64,000 bases of DNA from Actinoplanes philippinensis (GTDB lineage Bacteria; Actinomycetota; Actinomycetes; Mycobacteriales; Micromonosporaceae): the NCBI RefSeq assembly GCF_900113015.1, contig NZ_FONV01000018.1, forward strand, positions 123,748-187,747. The letters are read 5' to 3'. The translations under genes and the position numbers were made by a program. Under the pieces are notes generated by a model that saw only the letters and a program-made list of their open reading frames with translations, had not been told where the DNA came from and searched no databases. Within the stretch, counting starts at the first letter, position 1; each line of letters begins with the position of its first letter. Below are positions 51,792 to 60,144 of this stretch, piece by piece.

Positions 51792-53153
51792 GTGGCGGAC
51801 GACCTGGCAGGCCAGCCGTACGAATACCAGCGGCGCGAGCTGATCGAGCCGGACTGGACCCGGTTCCCCGGCTGGCGCGACGTGACGGCCGCGCAGTGGC
51901 AGTCCGCGCAGTGGCAGCGGGTCAACTGCGTCAAGAACATCAAGCAGCTGCGTACGGTCCTCGGCGACCTGGTCGACGACAGCTTCTACACCGACCTGGA
52001 AGCCGACCAGCAGCAGCTCGCCACGATGTCGATGCTGATCCCACCCCAGATGATCAACACGATGGTCCCGGACCGGGCGCCGGACACCGCCTCGTTCCTC
52101 GCCGACCCGATCCGCAACTACATGATCCCGGTCGCCGGTGACCGCCGGCGGGACTGGCCGTCACACCCGCACGCCGCCCGCGACTCCCTGCACGAGCACG
52201 ACATGTGGGTCGCCGAGGGCCTCACCCACCGCTACCCGACGAAGGTGCTGGCCGAGTTGCTCGCCACCTGCCCGCAGTACTGCGGGCACTGCACCCGGAT
52301 GGACCTGGTCGGCAACAGCACCCCGACGGTCGCCAAGCTCAAGCTGCTCCAGAAGCCCGTCGACCGCTACGAGGCACATCTGCAATACCTCAAGGCCCAC
52401 CCGGGGGTACGCGACGTGGTCGTCTCCGGCGGGGACGTCGCCAACGTGCCGTGGAAGCAGCTCGAGGCGTACCTCATGGGGTTGTTGTCGGTCCCGACCG
52501 TCCGGGACATCCGGCTCGCCACCAAGGCGCTGATGGGGCTGCCCCAGCACTGGCTGCAGGACGACGTGGTCGAGGGCATGCACCGGGTCGCCGTCACCGC
52601 CGAGCGCCGCGGCGTCAACCTGGCCGTGCACACCCACGTCAACCATGTGAACTCGTTGACGCCGCTGGTCGCGAAGGCGGTCCGCACCCTGCTCGAGGTC
52701 GGTGTGCGCGACGTGCGCAACCAGGGCGTGCTGATGCGCGGGGTCAACGCCACCACCGGTGACCTGCTCGACCTCTGTTTCGCGTTGCAGGGTGAGGCCG
52801 GGATCCTGCCGTACTACTTCTACATGTGCGACATGATCCCCAACGCCGAGCACTGGCGGGTGCCGGTCCATCACGCGCAGCAGTTGCAGCACGATCTGAT
52901 GGGATACCTGCCCGGATACGCCACCCCGCGGATCGTCTGCGACGTGCCGTTCGTCGGCAAACGGTGGGTGCACATGGTCGCCGAGTACGACCGGGAGCAC
53001 GGCATCTCGTACTGGACCAAGAACTACCGCACCTCCATCGAGGCGAACGACAGCGAGGCCCTCTCCAAGCTGTACGCCTACTACGACCCGATCGACACGC
53101 TGCCGGAGACCGGCCAGGACTGGTGGCGCAAGCAGCAGCAGACCGCGGAATGA
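51792..53153 (+). CDS. kamA: Lysine 2,3-aminomutase family radical SAM enzyme
   Basis: 453 residues from GTG 51792 with GGAGGA upstream. The radical SAM cluster motif is CPQYCGHC (Cys160, 164, 167). Later blocks include VVVSGGDVAN, RLATKALMGLP, NLAVHTHVNH and ILPYYFYMCDMIPNAEHWRV. The PLP lysine is probably Lys390 in VPFVGKRWVH, where characterised clostridial enzymes have a glycine-rich GGGGK; this is a variant. KamA makes beta-lysine, the first step of the aminomutase route. It is divergent from the kdd operon. Confidence 0.9.
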   Translation: MADDLAGQPYEYQRRELIEPDWTRFPGWRDVTAAQWQSAQWQRVNCVKNIKQLRTVLGDLVDDSFYTDLEADQQQLATMSMLIPPQMINTMVPDRAPDTASFLADPIRNYMIPVAGDRRRDWPSHPHAARDSLHEHDMWVAEGLTHRYPTKVLAELLATCPQYCGHCTRMDLVGNSTPTVAKLKLLQKPVDRYEAHLQYLKAHPGVRDVVVSGGDVANVPWKQLEAYLMGLLSVPTVRDIRLATKALMGLPQHWLQDDVVEGMHRVAVTAERRGVNLAVHTHVNHVNSLTPLVAKAVRTLLEVGVRDVRNQGVLMRGVNATTGDLLDLCFALQGEAGILPYYFYMCDMIPNAEHWRVPVHHAQQLQHDLMGYLPGYATPRIVCDVPFVGKRWVHMVAEYDREHGISYWTKNYRTSIEANDSEALSKLYAYYDPIDTLPETGQDWWRKQQQTAE

Positions 53154-53155
53154 CC

Positions 53156-53186
53156 TGAGGGGGAGGCGCTGAGTGCCTCCCCCTCA
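53156..53186. terminator. Bidirectional terminator after kamA and csbD
   Basis: TGAGGGGGAGGC (53156-53167) pairs with GCCTCCCCCTCA (53175-53186) over a seven-base loop, directly after the kamA stop and 16 bases from the convergent CsbD-like stop. Confidence 0.8.
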
Positions 53187-53202
53187 CACGGTGCCGCCCG
53201 CC

Positions 53203-53394
53203 CTAGTGGAAGGCGTCGCGGACGTCGCGACCGGCGTCCTTGACGTGCTCGCCCGCTTGCTTGGCGTGTGCGGCCGCCTCCTGCGCCTGGCCCTCGGCGT
53301 AGAGGCGCTCGTTGTCGGTCGCCTCGCCGATGCCCTGCTTCGCCTTGCCCACCAGTTCCTCGGCCTTGTTCTTGGCCTTGTCGGCGATGCTCAT
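53203..53394 (-). CDS. CsbD-family stress protein
   Basis: 63 residues from ATG 53394. The sequence starts MSIADKAKNKAEELVGKAKQ, typical of the CsbD-like general stress family: hydrophilic, helical, Lys/Ala/Glu-rich, no signal. Such proteins are induced by stress-sigma factors in other bacteria; the molecular function is not known. It is monocistronic. Confidence 0.85.
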   Translation of the reverse strand: MSIADKAKNKAEELVGKAKQGIGEATDNERLYAEGQAQEAAAHAKQAGEHVKDAGRDVRDAFH

Positions 53395-53438
53395 ATGCGT
53401 CCACCCTCCGTAGGTCCTGGTCTCGCACTTGCTGCCGA

Positions 53439-53879
53439 TCAACTGGTGCCCGATGCGGCCGATTCCGAAACACCGTCGTGCGCCGTGCGGCTGGCCTGCA
53501 CCTCGTCCATGTGCGTCTCGGCCCACGCCTTCAGCCCGCCCATCATCGTGTGCAGCGACAGCCCGAGGGCGGTCAGCTCGTAGTGGACCGTGACCGGCAC
53601 GGTCGGCGTCACCGCGCGGCTGATCAGCCCGTCGCGCTCCAGGCCGCGCAGCGTCTGGGTGAGCATCTTCTGACTCACCCCGGCCAGCAGGCGGGACAGC
53701 TCCGAGTAGCGCATCGGCCGCGGCTCGCCGGCACAGTCGGGGCCGCTGCCCAGCGCGGAGAGGATCAGCACGACCCACTTGTCGGAGATCGTGTCGAGCA
53801 GCCGGCGGCTCGGGCACGCCGCGATGAACGCGTCGTACTCCACCTTCGCCGCCGCGCGTTTCTGTGCCGCCGTCGCCAT
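53439..53879 (-). CDS. HxlR-family regulator
   Basis: 146 residues from ATG 53879 with GGAGGT upstream. Winged-helix HxlR pattern: CPSRRLLDTISDKWVVLILSAL, MRYSELSRLLAGVSQKMLTQTLRGLERDGLISR, then YELTALGLSLHTMM. The conserved first cysteine (AACPSR) is retained; in several HxlR regulators it senses electrophiles or aldehydes. Divergent from the aldo/keto reductase gene, which it most likely controls through the palindromes between them. Confidence 0.88.
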   Translation of the reverse strand: MATAAQKRAAAKVEYDAFIAACPSRRLLDTISDKWVVLILSALGSGPDCAGEPRPMRYSELSRLLAGVSQKMLTQTLRGLERDGLISRAVTPTVPVTVHYELTALGLSLHTMMGGLKAWAETHMDEVQASRTAHDGVSESAASGTS

Positions 53880-53905
53880 CCGCGCACCTCCGGGTATGTG
53901 ACGCA

Positions 53906-53935
53906 CTTGCAAGTACGTACTTCCTGTGAGGAAGT
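53906..53935. promoter_or_regulatory. HxlR operator region with three nested palindromes
   Basis: ACTTGCAAGT (53906-53915), AAGTACGTACTT (53911-53922) and ACTTCCT-GTG-AGGAAGT (53919-53935) overlap one another through shared ACTT/AAGT arms. They lie in the 77-base divergent space between the HxlR and aldo/keto reductase genes. Confidence 0.6.
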
Positions 53936-53956
53936 AACTCTCCCATAGTGGTGTGC

Positions 53957-54820
53957 ATGGTCACCACTTCACTTCCCGGCGGCACCTGGACGCTGGGCGA
54001 TCTCACCGTCACCCGATTCGGCTACGGCGCGATGCAGCTCGCCGGCCCCTGGGTGTTCGGCCCACCCGCCGACCACCAGGGCGCGCTCGACGTCCTGCGC
54101 GAGGCGGTCCGGCTCGGCATCACCCACATCGACACCTCCGACGCGTACGGTCCGCACGTCACCAATCAGCTGATCCGCGAGGCGCTCCACCCGTACCCCG
54201 AAGGTCTGCACATCGTGACCAAGGTCGGCGCGAACCGTGACGACCAGGGCGGCTGGCCACCGGCCCGCGATCCGGCGAGCCTGCGCCGCTCCGTGCACGA
54301 CAACCTGAAGAACCTCGGCGTCGACGTGCTCGATCTGGTCAACCTGCGGCTCGGCGACGCACAGGGGCCGCGGCCGGAGTCCGCCGCCGAGGCCTTCGAG
54401 ACCCTCGCCGGCCTGCAGCGGGAGGGGCTCATCCGGCACCTCGGGGTGAGCAACGCGACGGCCGAGCAGATCGCGGAGGTACGGTCGATCGCGCCGATCG
54501 TGTGCGTGCAGAACATGTACAACCTCGCCCACCGGCAGGACGACGACCTGATCGACGAGTTGGCCGCCGACGGCATCGCCTACGTGCCGTTCTTCCCGCT
54601 CGGCGGGTTCAGCCCGCTGCAGTCGTCGGCGCTGTCCGCGGTCGCCGGCCGGCTCGGCGCCGGCCCGATGTCGGTGGCCCTGGCCTGGCTGCTGCAACGG
54701 TCCCCGAACATCCTGCTGATCCCCGGCACGTCGTCGGTGGCCCACCTGCGCGAGAACGTGGCCGGCGCGGGCCTTGCCCTCTCCACCGCCGATCTGGAGG
54801 AGCTGTCGGCCATTGGTTAG
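53957..54820 (+). CDS. Aldo/keto reductase
   Basis: 287 residues from ATG 53957. The AKR barrel shows FGYGAMQLAG, the catalytic Asp and Tyr in HIDTSDAYG, Lys in VTKVGA, and the NADP-binding end LIPGTSSVAHLRENVA. The usual active-site His position has Asn (DLVNLRLG), a variant I recall in some bacterial AKRs. It reduces aldehydes or ketones with NADPH; the substrate is unknown. It is divergent from an HxlR regulator, which fits an aldehyde-response unit. Confidence 0.88.
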   Translation: MVTTSLPGGTWTLGDLTVTRFGYGAMQLAGPWVFGPPADHQGALDVLREAVRLGITHIDTSDAYGPHVTNQLIREALHPYPEGLHIVTKVGANRDDQGGWPPARDPASLRRSVHDNLKNLGVDVLDLVNLRLGDAQGPRPESAAEAFETLAGLQREGLIRHLGVSNATAEQIAEVRSIAPIVCVQNMYNLAHRQDDDLIDELAADGIAYVPFFPLGGFSPLQSSALSAVAGRLGAGPMSVALAWLLQRSPNILLIPGTSSVAHLRENVAGAGLALSTADLEELSAIG

Positions 54821-54971
54821 CGCTCACAACGAACGATCGATCCCGGCCGAAACGTGCCCTTGACAACTCGGTAACAACTACGAGAATCGATGTGAGCCAT
54901 CACATCCCCATCCCCCGGAGCAGCGCCGACCCCTCTCCGGCACTGCCGTATTCGTACGCGAAAGGCTCCTG

Positions 54972-56456
54972 ATGGGTACCCGATTCTCCTGGCGTACGGC
55001 CATGGCCGTCGCCGCCACCGCCGTCCTCACGGCCACCGCCCTCGTCACCACCGGCAGCGCGGCCGGCGCTGCCGGCACCCTCCCCTGCGACATCTATGCC
55101 GGCGGCGGCACCCCCTGCGTCGCCGCGCACAGCACCACCCGGGCGCTGTTCGGCGCCTACAGCGGATCGCTGTACCAGGTCCGCCGCTGGTCCGACGGCG
55201 CGACCACGAACGTCGGCGTGCTCAGCGCCGGCGGTTACGCGAACGCCGCCACCCAGGACTCGTTCTGCTCCGGCACGTACTGCACGATCGTGCGCATCTA
55301 CGACCAGACGTCCCGGCACAACGACCTGACGATCGCTCCCGGCGGCGGCGCCAACCCGACCGCCGACCAGGGTGCGAACGCCGCCGCGCTGCCGGTCACG
55401 GCGGGCGGCCGCAAGGTGTACGGCGTCTACATCTCGGCCGGCAACGGCTACCGCAACAACGCCACCAACGGCATCGCCACCGGCAGCCAGCCGGAGGGCA
55501 TGTACATGGTCACCGAGGGCACCCACGTCAACGACCGGTGCTGCTTCGACTACGGCAACGCCGAGACCAACAACATGGACACCGGCAACGGCGACATGGA
55601 CGCCATCTACTTCGGCAACCTGTGCTGGTTCTCGCCCTGCTCGGCGGGCCCGCGGGTGGCGGCCGACCTGGAGAACGGCCTGTTCGCCGGCGGCAACGGC
55701 TCCTGGACGGCGAACACCGGCCGCAACAGCGCGTTCGTCACCGCGGTGCTGAAGAACAACGGCACCTCGACGTACGCCATCAAGGACGGCAACGCACAGT
55801 CCGGGGGACTCGCGACCCGCTACAACGGAGCGCTGCCCACCCAGTCCGGCTACAACCCGATGACCAAACAGGGCGCGATCATCCTCGGCATCGGCGGCGA
55901 CAACAGCAACGGCTCGGTCGGCTCGTTCTTCGAGGGCGTGATGACCAGCGGATACCCGAGCGACGCCACGGAGAACGCGGTCCAGGCGAACATCGTCTCG
56001 GTCGGCTACGGCAAGAGCGTCACCTTCCCGGTCAACGGCGCCACCTACCGCCTGACCAACCTGCAGAGCGGCAAGGTCCTCGACGCCACCAACTGCGGCA
56101 CCGCCAACGGCACCACCGTCCAGCAGTGGCAGTCGCTCGGCAACACCTGCCAGCAGTGGCGGTTCACCAGCGTCGGCGCCAACAAGTGGACGATCACCAA
56201 CGTCAACGCCGGCAAGGTCCTCGACGCCGTCAACTGCGGACTCGCCCTGGGCACCGCGGTCAACCTGTGGCAGTCCCTGGGCAACACCTGCCAGCAGTGG
56301 GCGGTCATCCCGGCCGGCAACGGCCGCTACGAGCTGGTGGTCGAGAACAGCGGCATGGTCCTCGACGACCAGGACTGCGGCACCGCCAACGGCACCCCGG
56401 CACGGCTGTGGATGTGGCTGAACAACACCTGCCAGCTCTGGTCGATCGCCCCGTAA
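54972..56456 (+). CDS. Secreted GH54 alpha-L-arabinofuranosidase with ricin-type lectin domain
   Basis: 494 residues. Signal peptide: Arg-containing start, hydrophobic MAVAATAVLTATALVTTG, cleavage near AAGAAG. The catalytic beta-sandwich (about 35-345) matches GH54: PCDIYAGGGTPCVAAHSTTRAL, nucleophile Glu198 in CCFDYGNAETN and probable acid Asp310 in GIGGDNSN. Fungal GH54 enzymes carry a CBM42 at the C-terminus; here residues 355-494 are instead a ricin-B/CBM13 domain with NGxxVQQW-type repeats. It should release arabinose from plant polysaccharides outside the cell. Confidence 0.88.
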   Translation: MGTRFSWRTAMAVAATAVLTATALVTTGSAAGAAGTLPCDIYAGGGTPCVAAHSTTRALFGAYSGSLYQVRRWSDGATTNVGVLSAGGYANAATQDSFCSGTYCTIVRIYDQTSRHNDLTIAPGGGANPTADQGANAAALPVTAGGRKVYGVYISAGNGYRNNATNGIATGSQPEGMYMVTEGTHVNDRCCFDYGNAETNNMDTGNGDMDAIYFGNLCWFSPCSAGPRVAADLENGLFAGGNGSWTANTGRNSAFVTAVLKNNGTSTYAIKDGNAQSGGLATRYNGALPTQSGYNPMTKQGAIILGIGGDNSNGSVGSFFEGVMTSGYPSDATENAVQANIVSVGYGKSVTFPVNGATYRLTNLQSGKVLDATNCGTANGTTVQQWQSLGNTCQQWRFTSVGANKWTITNVNAGKVLDAVNCGLALGTAVNLWQSLGNTCQQWAVIPAGNGRYELVVENSGMVLDDQDCGTANGTPARLWMWLNNTCQLWSIAP

Positions 56457-56490
56457 CACTCCCGGCCCCCACCGCGTTAGGGTCCTGATC

Positions 56491-57387
56491 ATGGACGTGG
56501 TCGTGGTGGGGGCGGGAATCGCCGGACTGGCCTGTGCCCGGGCACTCCTCGACGGGGGCGCCCGGGTCCGCGTCGTCGAGCGGGGACGGGTCGTCGGCGG
56601 ACGGCTGGCCAGCAAGCGGATCGACGGGCGGTATGTGGACATCGGAGCCGCCTACTTCGTGGCCGACGATCCGGAGTTCGTGGCCCAGGCCACGGCGTGG
56701 GAGGAGCGCGGGCTGGCCAGGCCGTGGACCGACACGCTGCGCGTCTTCCCCGGCGGCGGGGAAGCCGCCGGGCCGGTGCGCTGGGCGGCGCCTGCTGGGC
56801 TGCGCAGCCTTGCCGCCGATCTGGCGGACGGGATCGACGTGCGGCTGGAGACACCGATCGAGACGGTGCCGGAGGATGCGGACGCCGTCGTGCTCGCCAT
56901 GCCCGGACCCCAGGCGCTGCGACTCGGTCCGCCGCCGGCCGTCGCGGCGGCGGCGCGGGCGCAGACCTGGCAGCCGGTGATCGCCGCGATCCTCACCTAC
57001 CCGGAGCGGACGTGGGGTGACCTGCGCGCGGCGTTCGTCAACGAGCATCCGGTGCTCGCCACCGTCTGCGACGACGGCGACCGCCGCGGGGACGGCGCGC
57101 CGGTGCTGGTCGCCCACTCGACGGCCGAGCTGGCCGCCCGGCATCTCGGCGACCCGGCGGCGGCCGGGCCGGTGCTGGCCACCGCTGTCGGCGAGTTGCT
57201 CGGGCTCACCGCCGAGCCGCAGGTGCGGGTGCACCGGTGGACGTATGCGCAGCCCTCCCCGGGCGACGCCGGCTACGCCGTCGACGGGCGGGTCTGGTTG
57301 TGCGGCGACGCCTTCGGCCGGCCACGGGTCCAGACCGCATGGCTCTCCGGGCGCGCGGTGGCCCGGGCCCTGCTCGCCGGAGGCTGA
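56491..57387 (+). CDS. FAD-dependent oxidoreductase (renalase/amine-oxidase-like)
   Basis: 298 residues. FAD Rossmann motif VVVVGAGIAGLACARALLDGG at the N-terminus and the GGR loop (VGGRLASKR), then DIGAAYF; a late FAD contact is WLCGDAFGRPRVQTAWLSGRAVA. It is shorter than amine oxidases (about 430), fitting renalase-like NAD(P)-binding oxidoreductases. Cytoplasmic; the substrate is unknown. A small gene fragment follows. Confidence 0.82.
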   Translation: MDVVVVGAGIAGLACARALLDGGARVRVVERGRVVGGRLASKRIDGRYVDIGAAYFVADDPEFVAQATAWEERGLARPWTDTLRVFPGGGEAAGPVRWAAPAGLRSLAADLADGIDVRLETPIETVPEDADAVVLAMPGPQALRLGPPPAVAAAARAQTWQPVIAAILTYPERTWGDLRAAFVNEHPVLATVCDDGDRRGDGAPVLVAHSTAELAARHLGDPAAAGPVLATAVGELLGLTAEPQVRVHRWTYAQPSPGDAGYAVDGRVWLCGDAFGRPRVQTAWLSGRAVARALLAGG

Positions 57388-57395
57388 TCCGTTCG

Positions 57396-57461
57396 CCTGC
57401 CACCGTCCTCACCGATCCGGACGGCCACGTGCTGTGCCTGGTGGCGCCGGCGCCGTCCTGA
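57396..57461 (+). pseudogene. Remnant of a glyoxalase-like gene
   Basis: The 21-codon stretch PATVLTDPDGHVLCLVAPAP before a TGA looks like the final strand of glyoxalase/VOC proteins (LxDPxGHxxCL). There is no start or upstream body, which ends at the FAD oxidoreductase stop. It is either a remnant of a deleted gene or a chance match. Confidence 0.4.
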
Positions 57462-57483
57462 GCACCGCCGCTCTCCCCCTCGG

Positions 57484-58089
57484 TCACCTGTCGAGAGCGG
57501 CCTTGAGCTTCCAGTCGGTCAGGCGGGGGCGGTCCGGCAGGGCGATGCGGCCGGTGCACCACAGCAGCGCCGCCGACGGGTCACCGGGCGGGGCGTCCGG
57601 GAACAGGCGGGCCAGGACACGGGCCGACAGGTCCGGCGGCGGGGTCCAGCCCAGGTTCAGGCCCCGGGCGATGTCCCAGGTGTGGATCAGGGTCTCGTTG
57701 ACGCCCAGGGCCGCGAAACCCGACGGGTCGGTCGGGCCCCAGTGCCAGGCCCGCACCTCCGGGCCGGCCGCGCGCAGCGCCAGCGAGAGCAGGCCGGCGC
57801 AGGCGGCGACGACCTGCAGCACCACCCGGGGCGGGGCGTCCGGCCGGACCTCCAGGTCGAGCGGCAGATATCCGCCGCCGGCCCGGGAGACCGGCGCCTC
57901 CAGCCAGGGCGGAAGGCCGCGGGCGGTCAACTGGGTGGCATACGCGATCAGGTCGTGGGCCAGGTGGACCGCGGTGGCCCGGCAGTCCCAGTCGAGAACG
58001 CCCGCCCGCACCGTCCAGTCACGGTCCTGCACCGGGGTGAGCAGCCGCAGCGTGCCCGCCACGGCGGTGTCGAGGTCTTCCGCAGTCAT
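57484..58089 (-). CDS. Maleylpyruvate isomerase-like (DinB superfamily) protein
   Basis: 201 residues from ATG 58089. The fold is that of mycothiol-dependent maleylpyruvate isomerase N-domains: DWTVRAGVLDWDCRATAVHLAHDLIAYA with the first metal His, and ALGVNETLIHTWDIARGLNL carrying H-x3-D. Members use mycothiol, the actinobacterial thiol; the substrate is unknown. Nineteen bases separate it from the divergent TetR gene. Confidence 0.78.
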   Translation of the reverse strand: MTAEDLDTAVAGTLRLLTPVQDRDWTVRAGVLDWDCRATAVHLAHDLIAYATQLTARGLPPWLEAPVSRAGGGYLPLDLEVRPDAPPRVVLQVVAACAGLLSLALRAAGPEVRAWHWGPTDPSGFAALGVNETLIHTWDIARGLNLGWTPPPDLSARVLARLFPDAPPGDPSAALLWCTGRIALPDRPRLTDWKLKAALDR

Positions 58090-58108
58090 CGCATCCACGT
58101 GCCTCATC

Positions 58109-58681
58109 ATGGACCGCATGCCCAAGAAGGTGGACGAGCGGGAGCGCCGCACCCTGATCGCCGACGCGTTGATGCGGGTCGCCGCCGAGCAGGGGCTGGA
58201 GGCGGTCAGCCTGCGGCACGTGGCGGCCGAGGCGGGCGTGTCGGCGGGCATGGTGCAGCACTGGTTCCGCACCCGGGACCAGATGATGGAGTTCGCCATG
58301 GAGGTGGTGCGGGAGCGCAACGAGGCCCGGGTCACCGAGGCGGTCGCGGCGCTGGGTGACGCGCCGGAGCCACGGGAGCTGTTGCGGACGATCATCACGA
58401 CGCTGCTGCCGCTGGCCGAGGAGAGCCGGGCCGACGGGCGGGTGGCCCTGGCGTTCCTGGCGTACACGGCGGTGCGGCCCACGGCGTCGGCCCGGCTGCG
58501 GGAGGAGACGGCGCAGCTGGCCGGCTTCATCGGGAGCCTGTTGCCCGTACCCGGCAAGGCTCTGGGTCTTCTCGCCCTGATGGAGGGTCTCGGGGTCTAC
58601 CTGCTGGGCGGCCAGACGACACCCGACGAGGCCCGGGCGGCCCTCGACGCGCACCTGGACCTGCTGTTCGCCGTGCCATAG
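58109..58681 (+). CDS. TetR-family regulator
   Basis: 190 residues from ATG 58109 (ATG 58118 possible). HTH: ERERRTLIADALMRVAAEQG, then VSLRHVAAEAGVSAGMVQHWFRTRDQMMEFA, typical of BetI/TetR_C_6 proteins. The ligand domain is not assigned. It is divergent from the DinB-like gene with a very short shared promoter region. The TnpB element follows about 85 bases after its stop. Confidence 0.87.
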   Translation: MDRMPKKVDERERRTLIADALMRVAAEQGLEAVSLRHVAAEAGVSAGMVQHWFRTRDQMMEFAMEVVRERNEARVTEAVAALGDAPEPRELLRTIITTLLPLAEESRADGRVALAFLAYTAVRPTASARLREETAQLAGFIGSLLPVPGKALGLLALMEGLGVYLLGGQTTPDEARAALDAHLDLLFAVP

Positions 58682-58764
58682 TGCGGGAATTGGCCGTCCC
58701 CCTCCCGGCCGGGATGTGACAGGCTGCCCGGACACGACGGTCGACCCGGTGGGAGAGTATTCCG

Positions 58765-58960
58765 TTGACTTCCTCTCCCTCCTGAGGGAGGGGGATTCAC
58801 TTCGGCCTGGCGGCCAAACCGGTCTACGCCGGACGCCTCGCGGCGCGGGGTTCCTGCTTCACAGCCGACCGCAGAAGGGAGGACCCTTGCTGTCTGACAT
58901 CAGCTCCACAGGCATCGCCGGAGGTGTCTCCGGCTACGGCTCGTCCAGCCGCAAGAATGT
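58765..58960 (-). ncRNA. Probable omega/reRNA at the tnpB 3' end
   Basis: In TnpB elements the guide RNA comes from the 3' coding end plus the right end, and its guide is the DNA just beyond that end. The strand here runs through several GC-rich stem-loops to 58765; the guide would be the minus strand of about 58764 downward. RNA ends are not established. Confidence 0.4.
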
Positions 58961-60032
58961 TCTTGGCCGCGTTGATGTCCCGATCGTGGCGGGTGCGGCA
59001 GGCCGGGCACGTCCAGTGGCGTGTCCCGAGGTCCAGTCTGGGAAGCAGGTGCCCGCAGTGGGAGCAGGTCTTGCTGCTGGGGCACCAGCGGTCGATGACG
59101 ATCAGATGGCGTCCGGCACGGGCGGCTTTGTACTCCAGCATGTCGCGGAATTCCGCCCAGCCGACGTCGGAGATGGCCTTGGCCAGGCTGCGGTTGCGGG
59201 CCATGTTCGCGACGGCGAGGTCTTCGAGCACGATCGTGTCGGCCTGTGCGATCAGGGCGGTGCTGGTCTTGTGCAGGAAGTCGCGGCGGGCGTTGCGGAC
59301 TTTGCGGTGCGCGACCGCGACCTTGGTCCTGGCCTTGCGCCGGTTCGCGGAGCCGCGCTGCTTGCGGGCCATTCGCCGCTGGTAGCGGGCCAGGTTACGG
59401 GCCTTGCGAGCCAGGTGCCGGGGGTTGGCGATCCGGTCTGCGTCGCTGGTCACGGCGAAATCGGTGAGCCCGAGGTCGATGCCGATCTCATGGCCGGTGG
59501 CGGGCAGCGGGTCAGGCTGGTCGACGTCCACGGCGAAGGTCACGTACCAGCGGCCGTCGGCCTCGCGGGAGATGACCACCATGGTCGGGTCCAGGACGGT
59601 CAGGTCCACGTCCGGCCAGGACCAGGCCACCGTCAGGGAGCCGTCGGTCTTGGCGACGTGCAGCAACCCGTCCTTGATCCGAAACCCGGAGCGGGTGTAG
59701 TGCGCGGACTGCTTGCCGGTCCGGGACTTGAAACGGGGATACCGGGCGCGTTTGGCGAAGAAGTTCGCGTATGCGGTGTGCTGATGGCGCAGCGTCTGCT
59801 GCAACGGCACCGAGGACACCTCGGACAAGAACGCCAGGTCCTCGGTCTTCTTCCACGCCGTCAGCGCGGCGTCGGTCTGCTTGTAGCTGGTGCGCTCACC
59901 GCGCTGCAAGAACGCGGCGTGGCGCTCGACGAGGGTCTTGTTCCAGACCAGGCGCACACACCCGAAGGTTCGGTTGAACACCGCAACCTGGTCGGGGGTC
60001 GGGTAGGCCCGGCACCGGTAGGCCGTACGCAC
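58824..60032 (-). CDS. tnpB: TnpB RNA-guided nuclease
   Basis: 402 residues from GTG 60032, with AAGG upstream and the usual start RTAYRCRAYPT; an ATG 15 codons earlier (60077) is less likely. RuvC residues are all present: Asp186 in GIDLGLTDF, Glu270 in VLEDLAV and Asp352 in RHDRDINAAKN. The zinc ribbon is CSHCG plus CPAC. It cuts DNA matched by its omega RNA next to a short target-adjacent motif. It appears intact, without a partner transposase. Confidence 0.92.
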   Translation of the reverse strand: MRTAYRCRAYPTPDQVAVFNRTFGCVRLVWNKTLVERHAAFLQRGERTSYKQTDAALTAWKKTEDLAFLSEVSSVPLQQTLRHQHTAYANFFAKRARYPRFKSRTGKQSAHYTRSGFRIKDGLLHVAKTDGSLTVAWSWPDVDLTVLDPTMVVISREADGRWYVTFAVDVDQPDPLPATGHEIGIDLGLTDFAVTSDADRIANPRHLARKARNLARYQRRMARKQRGSANRRKARTKVAVAHRKVRNARRDFLHKTSTALIAQADTIVLEDLAVANMARNRSLAKAISDVGWAEFRDMLEYKAARAGRHLIVIDRWCPSSKTCSHCGHLLPRLDLGTRHWTCPACRTRHDRDINAAKNILAAGRAVAGDTSGDACGADVRQQGSSLLRSAVKQEPRAARRPA

Positions 60033-60144
60033 GTTCGAAACCTTACACAGAGGTGACCATGAGTAAAGTTCAGGCATTCCCGGCTCCTGACGGAGCCGTC
60101 ATTCCCGCCCGCCCTGAAGGGTGGGGCATCCTGGCGGTGATCCG

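Larger units (their letters stand above)
58765..60127 (-). mobile_element. TnpB-only IS200/IS605-type element
   Basis: On the minus strand the left end is around 60081-60127, with a perfect stem CGGCTCC/GGAGCCG (60081-60098) and GCCC..GGGC stem bases near 60105-60125. The right end is around 58765-58800, with CTCCCT-CCTG-AGGGAG (58775-58790) and the final GTCAA. There is no tnpA. Boundaries are by analogy to the hairpin ends of this family and are approximate. Confidence 0.6.

Noticed and set aside
54900..56642. 580-codon minus-strand frame over the arabinofuranosidase.
   Set aside because: High-GC shadow; the plus strand carries a signal peptide and catalytic motifs.
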